A DNA stretch of 64,000 bases from CAXTSE01 sp035554115 (GTDB taxonomy: Bacteria; Actinomycetota; Actinomycetes; Actinomycetales; Microbacteriaceae): NCBI GenBank assembly GCA_035554115.1, contig DATMIW010000070.1, forward strand, positions 1-64,000. The letters run 5' to 3'. The notes under the pieces are model-generated. The model did not search any database and was not told the DNA's origin. It was given only the letters and a program-made list of their open reading frames with translations. Below, piece by piece: positions 53,304 to 62,019 of the stretch. The translations under genes were made by a program, and so were the position numbers. Position 1 is the first letter of the stretch; each line of letters starts with the position of its first letter.

Positions 53304-54770
53304 CTAGGCGTTGAGCTCCACGAGCTCAGCCTCCGCATCGGCCTCGAGCATTGCCTCGTCAACCCCTTCGGCTACATGGGTGCCTCGTCCGGCGGGAAGG
53401 AACAGCGCAATGATCGCCGTGGCGAGCACCACGAAAGCACCGACATAGACCGCGGGGATTGCCGCATCCACATAGCCGGTCGGGGTCAGTTCGCCGTTCG
53501 CACCTGTGAACACCGCGGTAAGCACGGCGATTCCGAGCGCGACACCGATTTCGCGAAGGGTCGAGTTGGTTCCGCTTGCCTTTGCCGTGTCGGCCGGAGC
53601 GATTCGGGCGAGCACGGCCGTGGAAACCGGTGCGAAGACAAGTCCCATTCCGATTCCCGCCGAGATGAATGCGGGAAGCATCGTGCCGTAGGCCGTGTCG
53701 GCGTTGAGAACCGTCGCCAGCCAGAACAACCCCGCGGCCTGAAACAGCAGACCCGCGACGATCAGAATGCGGGTGCCGACGCGCGGCGCGAATATGCCCG
53801 CGAGGGGGGCAACGATCATGGGAGCCATCGTCCACGGGGTTGTCATCAACGCGGCATCCAGCGGGCTGTGCCCCTGCACGATCTGCAGGAACTGGATGAG
53901 GATGAACACCGCGCCGAACATGCCGAAGCTGAACCCGAACCCGACAACATTCGCAATTGTGAAGCTGCGGTCGCGGAACAGGCGCAGCGGCAGCAGAGGA
54001 GCCGAGGCACGCGTCTCCCACAGGATGAACGCGGCGATGAGCACCGCGCCCCCGATGAGGCCCAGCAGCACCTCGAAGCTGCCCCAGCCTGCGTCGTTTC
54101 CGCGCACGATGCCGAAGACGAGCCCCAGCACGCCGAGGGCTGCGAGAACGAGGCCCACAACATCCGCGCGCAATTTGGCGCCGAACGCGTTGGGAAGCAC
54201 GGCCAGCACGAACGGGATTGCCAGGATGCCGACGGGCACGTTGATCCAGAAGATCGCCTCCCAGCTCCATCCCTCAATTACTGCACCGCCGATGAGGGGC
54301 CCGACCGCAACGCCCAAACCGGCGAGACCTCCCCAGATTCCGATGGCGAGGGGGCGGCGGCGCGGTTCGACGGCTCCGGCCAGCAAGGAGAGTGAAAGCG
54401 GCATGATTCCGGCGCCGCCCAGGCCCTGGACAGCCCGCGCGATGATCAGCTGTGTCGGATCGGTGCTCAATGCCGCGAAAACCGATGCGACCGTGAACAA
54501 TGCGATTCCGACAACGAATACTGTGCGTCGCCCGAGTCGGTCGCCCAGGGCTACGGCCATGAGGATGAGGCTCGCGAAGGCCAGGGTGTATGCGTTGACG
54601 AACCACTGCAGTTCTTCAACGCTGGCGCCGAGCTCGAGGCGAATGATCGGGAGCGCATTGGTCATGACGAGGTTGTCGAGTGTTGCCATGAAGAGGGGGA
54701 TGCCGGTGGCAAGAACCACGAGCACGAACGGCACGCGGCGCACGGCTGTTGCTGTCGCAGGAGAAGACAT
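53304..54770 (-). CDS. MFS drug exporter, DHA2 (14-helix) family
   Basis: A 488-residue transporter with about 14 membrane helices. The family hallmarks are FMATLDNLVMTNALPIIR in helix 1, ALGDRLGRRTVFVVG in the loop before helix 3, and QGLGGAGIMPLSLSLLAGAVEPRRRPLAIG. It probably exports toxic compounds by proton antiport. ATG 54770 (MSSPATATAVRR) is chosen; the frame continues back to 54851 but would read through the operator region. The divergent TetR gene at 54832 is its probable repressor. Confidence 0.9.
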   Translation of the reverse strand: MSSPATATAVRRVPFVLVVLATGIPLFMATLDNLVMTNALPIIRLELGASVEELQWFVNAYTLAFASLILMAVALGDRLGRRTVFVVGIALFTVASVFAALSTDPTQLIIARAVQGLGGAGIMPLSLSLLAGAVEPRRRPLAIGIWGGLAGLGVAVGPLIGGAVIEGWSWEAIFWINVPVGILAIPFVLAVLPNAFGAKLRADVVGLVLAALGVLGLVFGIVRGNDAGWGSFEVLLGLIGGAVLIAAFILWETRASAPLLPLRLFRDRSFTIANVVGFGFSFGMFGAVFILIQFLQIVQGHSPLDAALMTTPWTMAPMIVAPLAGIFAPRVGTRILIVAGLLFQAAGLFWLATVLNADTAYGTMLPAFISAGIGMGLVFAPVSTAVLARIAPADTAKASGTNSTLREIGVALGIAVLTAVFTGANGELTPTGYVDAAIPAVYVGAFVVLATAIIALFLPAGRGTHVAEGVDEAMLEADAEAELVELNA

Positions 54771-54787
54771 AAGGGCTCCGAACATTT

Positions 54788-54830
54788 GTAATCGAATGAT
54801 TACTTCAGACAATAAGTAATCAACTGATAC
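54788..54830. promoter_or_regulatory. Probable double TetR operator between the MFS and TetR genes
   Basis: Site 1 is the palindrome GTAATC-GAAT-GATTAC (54788–54803). Site 2 is GTAATC-AACT-GATAC (54816–54830), which is the same with one base missing in the right half. The starts are 28 bases apart. Both lie in the 61-base divergent gap, where a bound repressor would block both promoters. Confidence 0.7.
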
Positions 54831-54831
54831 C

Positions 54832-55473
54832 ATGTCAAGCGTGACCGACACGAAACCCGAAACCGCAACGCGGATGCGTTCCGCAGAGCGCCGTGAACAG
54901 GTGCTCGCCGCTGCCGCCAGCGTGTTCGGTGAGCGCGGATATGTCGGTGCTACGACTGACGCAGTGGCCCGAGCGGCAGGAGTCAGCCAGCCCTATGTCG
55001 TGCGAATGTTCGGCACCAAGGCTGCGCTTTTCGAGGCCGTGCTGGCGCGCTCGCTCGACCGTCTGATCGAAGAGTTTCGTAGCGCAATCGACGAGAGCGC
55101 ATCCGAACCCGAAGAACTGCCGGCGTGCATTGGGCGCAACTACATAGCCTTGCTGGCCGATCGCGGTCTGCTGCTGAGCCTCATGCAGGCGTTCATGTTG
55201 GGTGCAGATCCCGAGATCGGCCCCATTGCGCGAGCAGGGTTCCGCCGCGTCTACGTTCTGCTCCGTGAGGAGGCGGGCTTCAGCCCCGAAGAAGCGACCC
55301 GGTTCTTGAGCGAGGGGATGATGCTCAACACCCTGGTCGGTCTCCGTATGGCCGCGGACTGGTCGGATCCCGTCGTGCGCGAAATGGTCGAAGGCGTGCG
55401 CCCGGAGAAGGCGATAATCATGCGCGACCTGGCTTCAGAGTCGAACCCCACCGCGTCTCGCCTCACCGTATGA
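54832..55473 (+). CDS. TetR/AcrR-family transcriptional regulator
   Basis: A 213-residue one-component repressor. The N-terminal helix-turn-helix is RREQVLAAAASVFGERGYVGATTDAVARAAGVSQPYVVRMFGTKAALFEAVL (residues about 18–70, quoted here by its key parts: GERGYVGATTDAVA, GVSQPYVVRMFGTK). The C-terminal ligand-binding domain is helical and unconserved. It is divergent from the MFS exporter and sits over two matching palindromes. The stop overlaps truB by four bases. Confidence 0.92.
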   Translation: MSSVTDTKPETATRMRSAERREQVLAAAASVFGERGYVGATTDAVARAAGVSQPYVVRMFGTKAALFEAVLARSLDRLIEEFRSAIDESASEPEELPACIGRNYIALLADRGLLLSLMQAFMLGADPEIGPIARAGFRRVYVLLREEAGFSPEEATRFLSEGMMLNTLVGLRMAADWSDPVVREMVEGVRPEKAIIMRDLASESNPTASRLTV

Positions 55474-56405
55474 ACGAAACATCGCCCACCGGAATCCTTC
55501 TCGTCGACAAACCGCAGGGCATCACGAGTCACGACGTCGTCGCGCGCGCCCGTCGCGCGCTCGGAACGCGCAAAGTCGGCCACGCGGGAACCCTCGACCC
55601 GATGGCAACAGGCCTTCTCGTGCTCGGTGTGGGCAGTTCGACCCGTCTGCTCAGCTATGTCGTAGGGCTCGACAAGGATTACGAGGCCACGATTCGGCTG
55701 GGCCAATCGAGCGACACCGACGATGCCGACGGCGAGATTTCGGCCGCACGCTCGACCGATGCGGTAAGCGCAGATGCGCTCGCCACTGGTATAGCCGCCC
55801 TCACCGGGAGCATCTCGCAGGTGCCATCGACTTTCAGTGCCATCAAGGTCGACGGTCGTCGCTCCTACGACCTCGCGAGGGCCGGCCACGCCGTCGAACT
55901 CGCCTCGCGCGCTGTCACCGTGTCGCGCTTTGAGGTCCGGGCCCGACGCGAAGCGACAGTCGACGGCACGCCGGTAATCGATCTGGATGTCGCGGTGACC
56001 TGCTCATCTGGCACCTATATCCGCGCCCTGGCCCGCGATCTCGGCAGTGCGCTGGGCGTCGGCGGGCACCTCACCGCCCTACGGCGCACCCGAATCGGTC
56101 CCTTCGTCGTTGCCGACGCAACGGTTCTTGAATCACAGCGCCCTTCTCCGGATGAGCCGTCACCGATTCACGCCGCCGATCTGCGCACAGCCGCGGCCAC
56201 TGCCAGACAGCTTTTCCCCACCCTCGCCCTCGACGAGTCGGAGGCTGTCGCCCTGAGCCAGGGCAAGCGGCTAGCCGTCGACGTTCCCGACGCAGCAATT
56301 GTGGCGGCGCTCGCTCCGGACGGACATCTTGTGGGTCTGGTCTCGGTTACTGACGGCGAGGCGCGGGTGCTCGTGAATTTTCCGACAGAAGGGCGTGTTT
56401 CGTGA
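55470..56405 (+). CDS. truB: tRNA pseudouridine(55) synthase
   Basis: A 311-residue enzyme that makes pseudouridine 55 in tRNAs. The catalytic motif GHAGTLDPMATGLL has Asp 43. Also present are VDKPQGITSHDVV at the N-terminus, YEATIRLGQSSDTDDADG and CSSGTYIRALARDLG. ATG 55470 overlaps the TetR stop. In most genomes it follows rbfA directly; here a DNA-repair/exporter block separates them. Its stop overlaps the next gene by four bases. Confidence 0.95.
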   Translation: MNETSPTGILLVDKPQGITSHDVVARARRALGTRKVGHAGTLDPMATGLLVLGVGSSTRLLSYVVGLDKDYEATIRLGQSSDTDDADGEISAARSTDAVSADALATGIAALTGSISQVPSTFSAIKVDGRRSYDLARAGHAVELASRAVTVSRFEVRARREATVDGTPVIDLDVAVTCSSGTYIRALARDLGSALGVGGHLTALRRTRIGPFVVADATVLESQRPSPDEPSPIHAADLRTAAATARQLFPTLALDESEAVALSQGKRLAVDVPDAAIVAALAPDGHLVGLVSVTDGEARVLVNFPTEGRVS

Positions 56406-56770
56406 TCCTGGGCTTCACCGTGATCCTCATCGGGGTCGCCGTCTTGGTTGGCGCGGTCTGCGTTGTGCTGGGGCTCGTCGGCAAGCGCCCCGCAGACATC
56501 AGCATTCTCGGGGTGGCCGTCGTCGAGCTTCTGGTCCTCGCGCAGATTGTGATCGCGATTATTGCGCCTGCTGTCGGCAATGAACCCACGGGAAGCGGGC
56601 TCGAATTCTGGGTGTACCTCGTCACCGCGGCAATCATTCCTCCTCTGGCCCTTGTGTGGGCGCTTCTTGAGCGCACGCGATGGAGCACCGTGGTGTTGGG
56701 AGTAGCAGCTCTCGCCATTGCGGTCATGGCCTACCGCATGCATCAAATCTGGACCGTCCAACTGGCCTAG
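56402..56770 (+). CDS. Small hypothetical membrane protein
   Basis: A 122-residue protein with four predicted membrane helices (about residues 2–24, 34–56, 66–87 and 94–112) and almost no soluble parts. GTG 56402 overlaps the truB stop, and another small membrane protein follows 11 bases later. I do not recognise a family. Actinobacterial genomes often have such pairs between truB and ribF. Confidence 0.7.
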   Translation: MILGFTVILIGVAVLVGAVCVVLGLVGKRPADISILGVAVVELLVLAQIVIAIIAPAVGNEPTGSGLEFWVYLVTAAIIPPLALVWALLERTRWSTVVLGVAALAIAVMAYRMHQIWTVQLA

Positions 56771-56781
56771 GCTTTCCTTCG

Positions 56782-57231
56782 ATGCCCACCTCCGCCCCGC
56801 CTCGCACACCGTCCCGGATTACGGGCGTCGGTCGTGTGCTCGTCGCGGTCTACGGGATCCTCGCGATTGCCGCCATCGGGCGCTCAGTATTCCAGATCGT
56901 CGACCGCTTCTCTGAGGCTCCGGTGGCGTTCTCGCTCTCCGCACTCTCCGCGGCGGTCTACCTCGTGGCGACTCTCGCGCTGGCTCTCGGATGGCATCGA
57001 GTCGCCGTCGCCACAATCGCATTCGAGCTCGCCGGGGTCCTCATCGTCGGCACAATCAGCCTGGTAGCCCCCGCTTTCATCGGCCTTGGGTCGATCGAGC
57101 CCTTCGGTCGCACTGCCACGGTGTGGAGCGTCTTCGGCGCTGGCTACCTGTTCATCCCCCTTGTGCTCCCGGTTCTCGGTCTTCTGTGGCTGCGCAGCCG
57201 GAATCCTCGTGCGGCTGCGGCGAGAGGCTAA
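56782..57231 (+). CDS. Small hypothetical membrane protein
   Basis: A 149-residue protein with four predicted helices (about 13–36, 44–70, 76–100, 112–136) preceded by a Pro/Ser/Thr-rich N-terminus. Function unknown. ATG 56782 is the most likely start, leaving an 11-base gap to the previous gene; the frame is open further upstream to 56680. ribF begins two bases after the stop. Confidence 0.7.
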   Translation: MPTSAPPRTPSRITGVGRVLVAVYGILAIAAIGRSVFQIVDRFSEAPVAFSLSALSAAVYLVATLALALGWHRVAVATIAFELAGVLIVGTISLVAPAFIGLGSIEPFGRTATVWSVFGAGYLFIPLVLPVLGLLWLRSRNPRAAAARG

Positions 57232-57233
57232 TC

Positions 57234-58190
57234 GTGCAGATATTTGAGGGGCTCGCGGCGGTCCCGCAAGGTTTCGGTCCGTCGGCGGTCACAATCGGCA
57301 AGTTCGATGGTTTGCACCTCGGGCACCGCGGCGTCATCGCTCAGCTGCGCGCGAGGGCCGGCGAATTGGGCCTGGTGTCCACTGTCGTGACCTTCGACCG
57401 GCATCCACTTGCCGTGCTCAAACCCGAATTGGCTCCGACCCCTCTCGTGAGCCCGGCGCAGAGGCTTGAACTTCTCTCCGAGTCGGGAGTCGATGCAGTC
57501 GTAGTTCTTGCATTCTTGACCGAGATGGCGCAGATGCTTCCCGAGGACTTCGTGCGCACCGTCCTCGTCGATCGGCTTAATGCCAAGCTCGTGCTGGCGG
57601 GTTCTGACTTCCGGTTCGGTTTGGGGGGAGCGGGCGACACCTCAGCGCTCGAGGGCTTCGGTGAACGCTACGGATTCGAGGTCGCCCTCATCGATGACGT
57701 GCGGCTTCCTGAAGGAGAGCGTCGCGCATCGTCGAAATGGATCCGTGAGCTGCTGAGCAAGGGCCGGGTGCACGAGGCCGGGACTCTGCTGGGACGCCCG
57801 CCGGCCATTCGCTCGGTGGTCGTGCATGGCGAACGTCGCGGTCATGAACTCGGATTCCCGACAGCAAACCTTGACCCGAAAATCGAGGGCATGGTCCCGG
57901 TCGACGGCGTGTATTCGGGATGGGCAATCGTCGACGGCGTGACATACGGAGCCGCGGTGTCGATCGGCAACAACCCGACCTTCGACGGCGTACTCCAGCA
58001 TCAGGTCGAGGCCCACCTCCTCGACGTTGACGAAGACCTCGACATTTACGGTCGGGAGATCGAGATCCAGTTCGTCGAGCACGTGCGACCTATGGTCAAA
58101 TTCGACTCGATCGAGACGCTCATCGCGCAGATGGAAGACGACGTCGCCGGCGTGCGGCGTACTCTCGGGCGACCCGCGCCTGCCCCCTGA
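57234..58190 (+). CDS. ribF: Bifunctional riboflavin kinase/FAD synthetase
   Basis: A 318-residue enzyme making FMN and FAD. The N-terminal FAD synthetase domain has TIGKFDGLHLGHRGVI (HxGH nucleotidyltransferase motif) and LAGSDFRFGLGGAGD. The C-terminal flavokinase domain (about residues 185–318) has GRGHELGFPTANL-like sequence (RRGHELGFPTANLDPKIEG), GVYSGWAIVDG and SIGNNPTFDG. GTG 57234 gives the standard N-terminus MQIFEGLAAVPQG; the long in-frame upstream extension is not real. Confidence 0.95.
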   Translation: MQIFEGLAAVPQGFGPSAVTIGKFDGLHLGHRGVIAQLRARAGELGLVSTVVTFDRHPLAVLKPELAPTPLVSPAQRLELLSESGVDAVVVLAFLTEMAQMLPEDFVRTVLVDRLNAKLVLAGSDFRFGLGGAGDTSALEGFGERYGFEVALIDDVRLPEGERRASSKWIRELLSKGRVHEAGTLLGRPPAIRSVVVHGERRGHELGFPTANLDPKIEGMVPVDGVYSGWAIVDGVTYGAAVSIGNNPTFDGVLQHQVEAHLLDVDEDLDIYGREIEIQFVEHVRPMVKFDSIETLIAQMEDDVAGVRRTLGRPAPAP

Positions 58191-58222
58191 GCTGGCGGCT
58201 GCCGAATCTCGGTGGTCGCACC

Positions 58223-58228
58223 TACACT
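58223..58228 (+). promoter_or_regulatory. -10 hexamer for the leaderless 58235 gene
   Basis: TACACT, then exactly six bases, then GTG 58235. Confidence 0.5.
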
Positions 58229-58234
58229 GACGCC

Positions 58235-58651
58235 GTGGACGAAGTCGTGGTCGTGGAGCGGGTCATCGACCTCCCGTGGGTGATTGTCGTCGACGCGTTC
58301 ATCGACCCGATCCTCGTTGAGGGATGGATGCATCCGACGGCTCGCTTAGTCCCCGACGGTAGCGCGATTCCCCCGCAGGGAGTGCCCATCGTTTCGGAGA
58401 CAGATGAGCTAGGGCAGGTCCAGGTCGAGCTGTACGAGCGGGCCAGGGGCACCCGCGGTGCCTCGACGCGCGTGGTGATCACCGTGCAGTCGTCTCTCGA
58501 GCCTCACCGCAGCACCCTTCTGAGGGCGAGCTGGCTGACGCGGATCGACCAGCTGGAGGGGCTGCTTCGCGGGCATCCCGTCGACTGGGAGCACTGGGAT
58601 GAGCAATACGGGGCCGACTACGCGGGCTATCTCGCGCAGGGCGCGTCGTAG
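58235..58651 (+). CDS. Hypothetical protein
   Basis: A 138-residue soluble protein. The start DEVVVVERVIDLPWVIVVDAFIDPILVEGWMHP loosely resembles SRPBCC/AHSA1-type ligand-binding proteins, and the repeated beta-strand pattern (VQVELYERARGTRGASTRVVITV) fits that fold, but no motif is decisive. It is preceded by its own -10 and probably monocistronic. Confidence 0.6.
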   Translation: MDEVVVVERVIDLPWVIVVDAFIDPILVEGWMHPTARLVPDGSAIPPQGVPIVSETDELGQVQVELYERARGTRGASTRVVITVQSSLEPHRSTLLRASWLTRIDQLEGLLRGHPVDWEHWDEQYGADYAGYLAQGAS

Positions 58652-58691
58652 TCCGGATGCCCCACCCCGGCCGAGGTGCAGCTCGGCTCGG

Positions 58692-58697
58692 TAGACT
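58692..58697 (+). promoter_or_regulatory. -10 hexamer for leaderless deoC
   Basis: TAGACT, six bases, then ATG 58704. No Shine-Dalgarno lies in the intervening bases. Confidence 0.5.
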
Positions 58698-58703
58698 CCC
58701 TAG

Positions 58704-59717
58704 ATGACCGTGCAGCGGGGTGACACCCTGGCAACCGCGGAGCGGGCGACACGCCTGCTCGGCGGCGAGCTGACGGAAACCGGTTTGCGACGCCACCTCG
58801 CAGCTCTCCCGCGGGTCGACGGTGTCGGACTCGAGCAGCGCGCACAGACCCTCGGCACGCGGTCCATCAAAACGACCTCCAAGGCCCAAGCTCTCGACAC
58901 GATAATCGGGCTTATCGATCTCACCACGCTCGAGGGTGCCGACACCCCCGGCCGCATTCGATCCCTTGTCGCGAAGGCTCGGCGACCCGATTCCACAGAT
59001 CTCGCCACACCCCGCGTCGCGGCGGTCTGCGTGTACGGAGATCGGGTGGCTGACGCGGTTGCGGCTCTCGGAATCGATCACGGCGATCCGGATGCGGGCC
59101 TCATATCCGTCGCGGCCGTCGCTACTGCCTTCCCCAGTGGGCGCGCGTCCTTGCGCATCAAGCTCGCCGACACGGCCGAGGCAGTGGCCGCCGGCGCTGA
59201 CGAAATCGACATGGTGATCGATCGTGGGGCGTTTCTTGCAGGCCGCTACGGACAGGTTTTCGACGAAATCGTTGCCGTCCGCCAGGCCTGTCAACGTGCG
59301 GATGGAACAGCCGCCCACCTCAAGGTGATCCTCGAGACGGGTGAGCTGGCGACGTACGACAATGTGCGCCGCGCATCGTGGCTGGCAATTCTGGCCGGTG
59401 CGGACTTCATCAAGACCTCAACGGGCAAAGTCGCGCCCGCGGCCACCCTGCCGGTCACGCTGCTCATGCTCGAGGTCGTGCGCGACTGGCATCGGCTGAC
59501 GGGCGAGAGCATTGGGGTGAAGCCGGCCGGCGGCATCCGAAGCTCGAAGGACGCAATCCGATACCTCGTAACCGTGGCCGAAACTGTGGGGGAGCGCTGG
59601 CTGCAGCCGCATCTGTTCCGGTTCGGCGCATCGGGGCTGCTCAACGATGTATTGCTGCAGCGTCAGAAGATTTCGACAGGCCGGTACTCCGGCCCCGACT
59701 ATGTGACGGCGGACTGA
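58704..59717 (+). CDS. deoC: Deoxyribose-phosphate aldolase
   Basis: A 337-residue TIM-barrel aldolase splitting deoxyribose 5-phosphate into glyceraldehyde 3-phosphate and acetaldehyde. The Schiff-base lysine is in GADFIKTSTGK (Lys 237), and GVKPAGGIRSSKDAIRYL supplies the second lysine. The N-terminal 80 or so residues extend the common 220-residue core, as in other actinobacterial DeoC. The two aldehyde dehydrogenase genes that follow, each overlapping the previous stop, could oxidise the acetaldehyde. Confidence 0.94.
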   Translation: MTVQRGDTLATAERATRLLGGELTETGLRRHLAALPRVDGVGLEQRAQTLGTRSIKTTSKAQALDTIIGLIDLTTLEGADTPGRIRSLVAKARRPDSTDLATPRVAAVCVYGDRVADAVAALGIDHGDPDAGLISVAAVATAFPSGRASLRIKLADTAEAVAAGADEIDMVIDRGAFLAGRYGQVFDEIVAVRQACQRADGTAAHLKVILETGELATYDNVRRASWLAILAGADFIKTSTGKVAPAATLPVTLLMLEVVRDWHRLTGESIGVKPAGGIRSSKDAIRYLVTVAETVGERWLQPHLFRFGASGLLNDVLLQRQKISTGRYSGPDYVTAD

Positions 59718-61159
59718 TGGGTTTCTTGGACTACGCTCCCGCGCCGGAGTCGACGAGCATCCTGCGACTGCGCCCCAGCTACGGTCTTTTCATCGACGGT
59801 GACTTCTCTGACGGGTCGGGTGCGGAATTCACGACGATATCCCCGGCAACCGAGCAGCCGATTGCCCGGATCGCGAGTGCTGACGCGGGGGACGTTGACC
59901 GTGCGGTGGCCGCGGCACGGCGTGCTTTCGACACGACATGGTCGACGATGCGCGGCACCGATCGCGGCAAATACCTGTTCCGCATCGCGCGACTCATTCA
60001 GGAGCGCGCCCGCGAGTTGGCCGTCGCCGAGACATTCGACAACGGCAAGCCGATCCGTGAGAGCCGGGATGTCGACATTCCGCTTGTCGCGGCCTGGTTC
60101 TTCTACTACGCGGGCTGGGCCGACAAACTCGACTACGCGGGCCTGGGCGCTGCCCCGCGTCCGCTCGGTGTTGCCGCGCAGATCATTCCGTGGAACTTCC
60201 CGCTGCTCATGCTGGCGTGGAAGATCGCCCCGGCACTGGCAACCGGCAATACCGTCGTTCTCAAACCCGCCGAGACAACCCCTCTCACAGCGCTGCTGTT
60301 TGCCGAGATTCTGCAGCAGGCCGATCTTCCCGCCGGCGTCGTGAATATCATCACGGGGGCGGGCGACACGGGCGCCGCGCTCGTGCGGCATCCGGATGTC
60401 GACAAGATCGCTTTCACGGGTTCGACGGCTGTGGGGCGAGAGATCGCCAAAGCCGTGGCGGGGCGCCCCACGCGGGTCAGTCTTGAGCTGGGGGGCAAAG
60501 GCGCCAACATCGTGTTCGACGATGCCCCGCTCGATGAGGCCGTCGAGGGCATCGTCAACGGGATCTTCTTCAATCAGGGACAGGTGTGCTGCGCAGGAAG
60601 CCGCTTGCTGGTGCAGGAGAACATTCACGAGGAGGTTGTGGCCCGCCTGAAGGAGCGCCTCACGACACTACGTCTGGGTGACCCGCTCGACAAGAACACC
60701 GATATCGGTGCGATCAACTCGGCCGAACAGCTCGCGCGCATCCGGCGCTTGAGCGATCTGGGGGAGGCCGAAGGCTCCGAGCGGTGGACGGCACCGTGCG
60801 AAATCCCTGCGTCCGGCTTCTGGTTCGCGCCGACGCTGTTCACCGGGGTCACGACGTCATCGACTATTGCCCGCGACGAGATCTTCGGACCCGTTCTATC
60901 GGTCCTCACCTTCCGCACTCCCGCCGAGGCAATCGCGAAGGCCAACAACACGCCCTATGGGCTGTCGGCCGGAATCTGGAGTGACAAGGGCTCCAAGATC
61001 CTCGCGGTGGCGGATGGGCTGCGCGCCGGTGTGGTCTGGGCGAACACCTTCAACCGCTTCGACCCGTCCTCGCCCTTCGGCGGCTACAAAGAATCCGGGT
61101 ATGGCCGCGAGGGCGGCCGTCACGGCCTGACGAGCTACCTGCAGGGAGGGGCCATATGA
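59717..61159 (+). CDS. Aldehyde dehydrogenase (NAD(P)-dependent)
   Basis: A 480-residue enzyme. The Rossmann region has IIPWNFPLLMLAWKIAPALATGNTVV and FTGSTAVGREIAKA; catalytic Glu is in LELGGKGANIV (about residue 257), catalytic Cys in GQVCCAGSR (Cys 291 or 292), and the C-terminal motifs EIFGPVLSVLTF and FGGYKESGYGREGG. ATG 59717 overlaps the deoC stop by one base (TGATG). Its likely substrate is an aldehyde from deoxynucleoside breakdown. Overlaps the next gene by ATGA. Confidence 0.93.
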   Translation: MGFLDYAPAPESTSILRLRPSYGLFIDGDFSDGSGAEFTTISPATEQPIARIASADAGDVDRAVAAARRAFDTTWSTMRGTDRGKYLFRIARLIQERARELAVAETFDNGKPIRESRDVDIPLVAAWFFYYAGWADKLDYAGLGAAPRPLGVAAQIIPWNFPLLMLAWKIAPALATGNTVVLKPAETTPLTALLFAEILQQADLPAGVVNIITGAGDTGAALVRHPDVDKIAFTGSTAVGREIAKAVAGRPTRVSLELGGKGANIVFDDAPLDEAVEGIVNGIFFNQGQVCCAGSRLLVQENIHEEVVARLKERLTTLRLGDPLDKNTDIGAINSAEQLARIRRLSDLGEAEGSERWTAPCEIPASGFWFAPTLFTGVTTSSTIARDEIFGPVLSVLTFRTPAEAIAKANNTPYGLSAGIWSDKGSKILAVADGLRAGVVWANTFNRFDPSSPFGGYKESGYGREGGRHGLTSYLQGGAI

Positions 61160-62019
61160 CCCGCCTGAGCATCCCCAAGACCTACAAGCTGGCAATCGGC
61201 GGTGCGTTCCCGCGCAGCGAGTCGGGTCGCAGTTACACCGTGCAGAGCGCAGATGGCGGATTCTTGGCGAATGCCGCCCAGGCAAGCCGCAAAGACGCTC
61301 GGGACGCCGTGGTCGCCGCCCGCGCCGCACAGCCTGGCTGGGCCGCCGCCACTGCCTACAACCGCGGCCAGGTGCTCTATCGCATCGCCGAGCTGCTCGA
61401 CGGCCGCCGGGCGCAGTTCATCGAGGAAATCGTTGCCACCGAGGGCGTTAGCGCCGCCGACGCTGCAGTGCAGGTTGACGCCGCCACCGATACGTGGATC
61501 TGGTACGCCGGCTGGGCAGACAAGTTCGCCCAGGTGGTCGGGGCCGGCAATCCCGTCGCGGGCCCGTACTTCAACCTTTCGGTTCCCGAGCCGACGGGCG
61601 TGGTTGCCGCAATCGCACCCCAGGGCGTTACCGGCGCATCCCTCCTTGGCACCGTCGCCGTCATCGCACCGGCGATTGTGAGCGGAAACACCGTCGTCGT
61701 TATCGCCGACGAAACGCGGCCTCTCAGCGCTATCAGCCTCGCTGAGGTTCTCGCCACGAGTGATGTGCCGGGGGGAGTGGTGAATGTCCTCACCGGACTG
61801 CCAGCAGAGATCGCTCCCTGGCTGGCGTCCCATTCCGATGTCAACGCCCTCGACATGGCCGGCGCCGGCGCCCTCGACTGGGTCAACCTCGAGATTGCCG
61901 CCGCCGAGACCCTCACGCGCATTGTTCGTCCGGTGCCGGGCATTCCCGAGCAGTCTCTCGAGCGCATCCTGTCCTTCATCGAGACGAAGACCGTCTGGCA
62001 CACGAAAGGCCTGCTCTAG
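61156..62019 (+). CDS. Shortened aldehyde dehydrogenase homologue without catalytic residues
   Basis: A 287-residue protein whose first 220 residues match the N-terminal and cofactor-binding part of the aldehyde dehydrogenase fold (YKLAIGGAFPRSESGRSYTV, DTWIWYAGWADKFAQVVG, VVAAIAPQGVTGASLLGTVAVIAPAIVSGNTVVV). After VNVLTGLPAEIAPWLASH the sequence skips the whole catalytic domain, with no LELGGK or Cys motif, and ends in a short helical tail. No stop or frameshift is visible: it is an intact, coupled gene. It may be a structural partner of the full-length enzyme. Similar pairs occur after deoC in other actinobacteria, to my recollection. Confidence 0.8.
   Translation: MTRLSIPKTYKLAIGGAFPRSESGRSYTVQSADGGFLANAAQASRKDARDAVVAARAAQPGWAAATAYNRGQVLYRIAELLDGRRAQFIEEIVATEGVSAADAAVQVDAATDTWIWYAGWADKFAQVVGAGNPVAGPYFNLSVPEPTGVVAAIAPQGVTGASLLGTVAVIAPAIVSGNTVVVIADETRPLSAISLAEVLATSDVPGGVVNVLTGLPAEIAPWLASHSDVNALDMAGAGALDWVNLEIAAAETLTRIVRPVPGIPEQSLERILSFIETKTVWHTKGLL

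Noticed and set aside
52629..54395. Plus-strand open frame of 588 codons
   Set aside because: Overlaps the MFS and panE genes in antisense, is Arg/Glu/Gly-rich and has no motif. The minus-strand genes have clear family signatures.
61156..62019. Second aldehyde dehydrogenase as a frameshifted pseudogene
   Set aside because: The frame is continuous to a proper stop, codon use is like its neighbours, and both its start and its stop overlap flanking genes in the same tight way. Better read as a shortened but intact gene.
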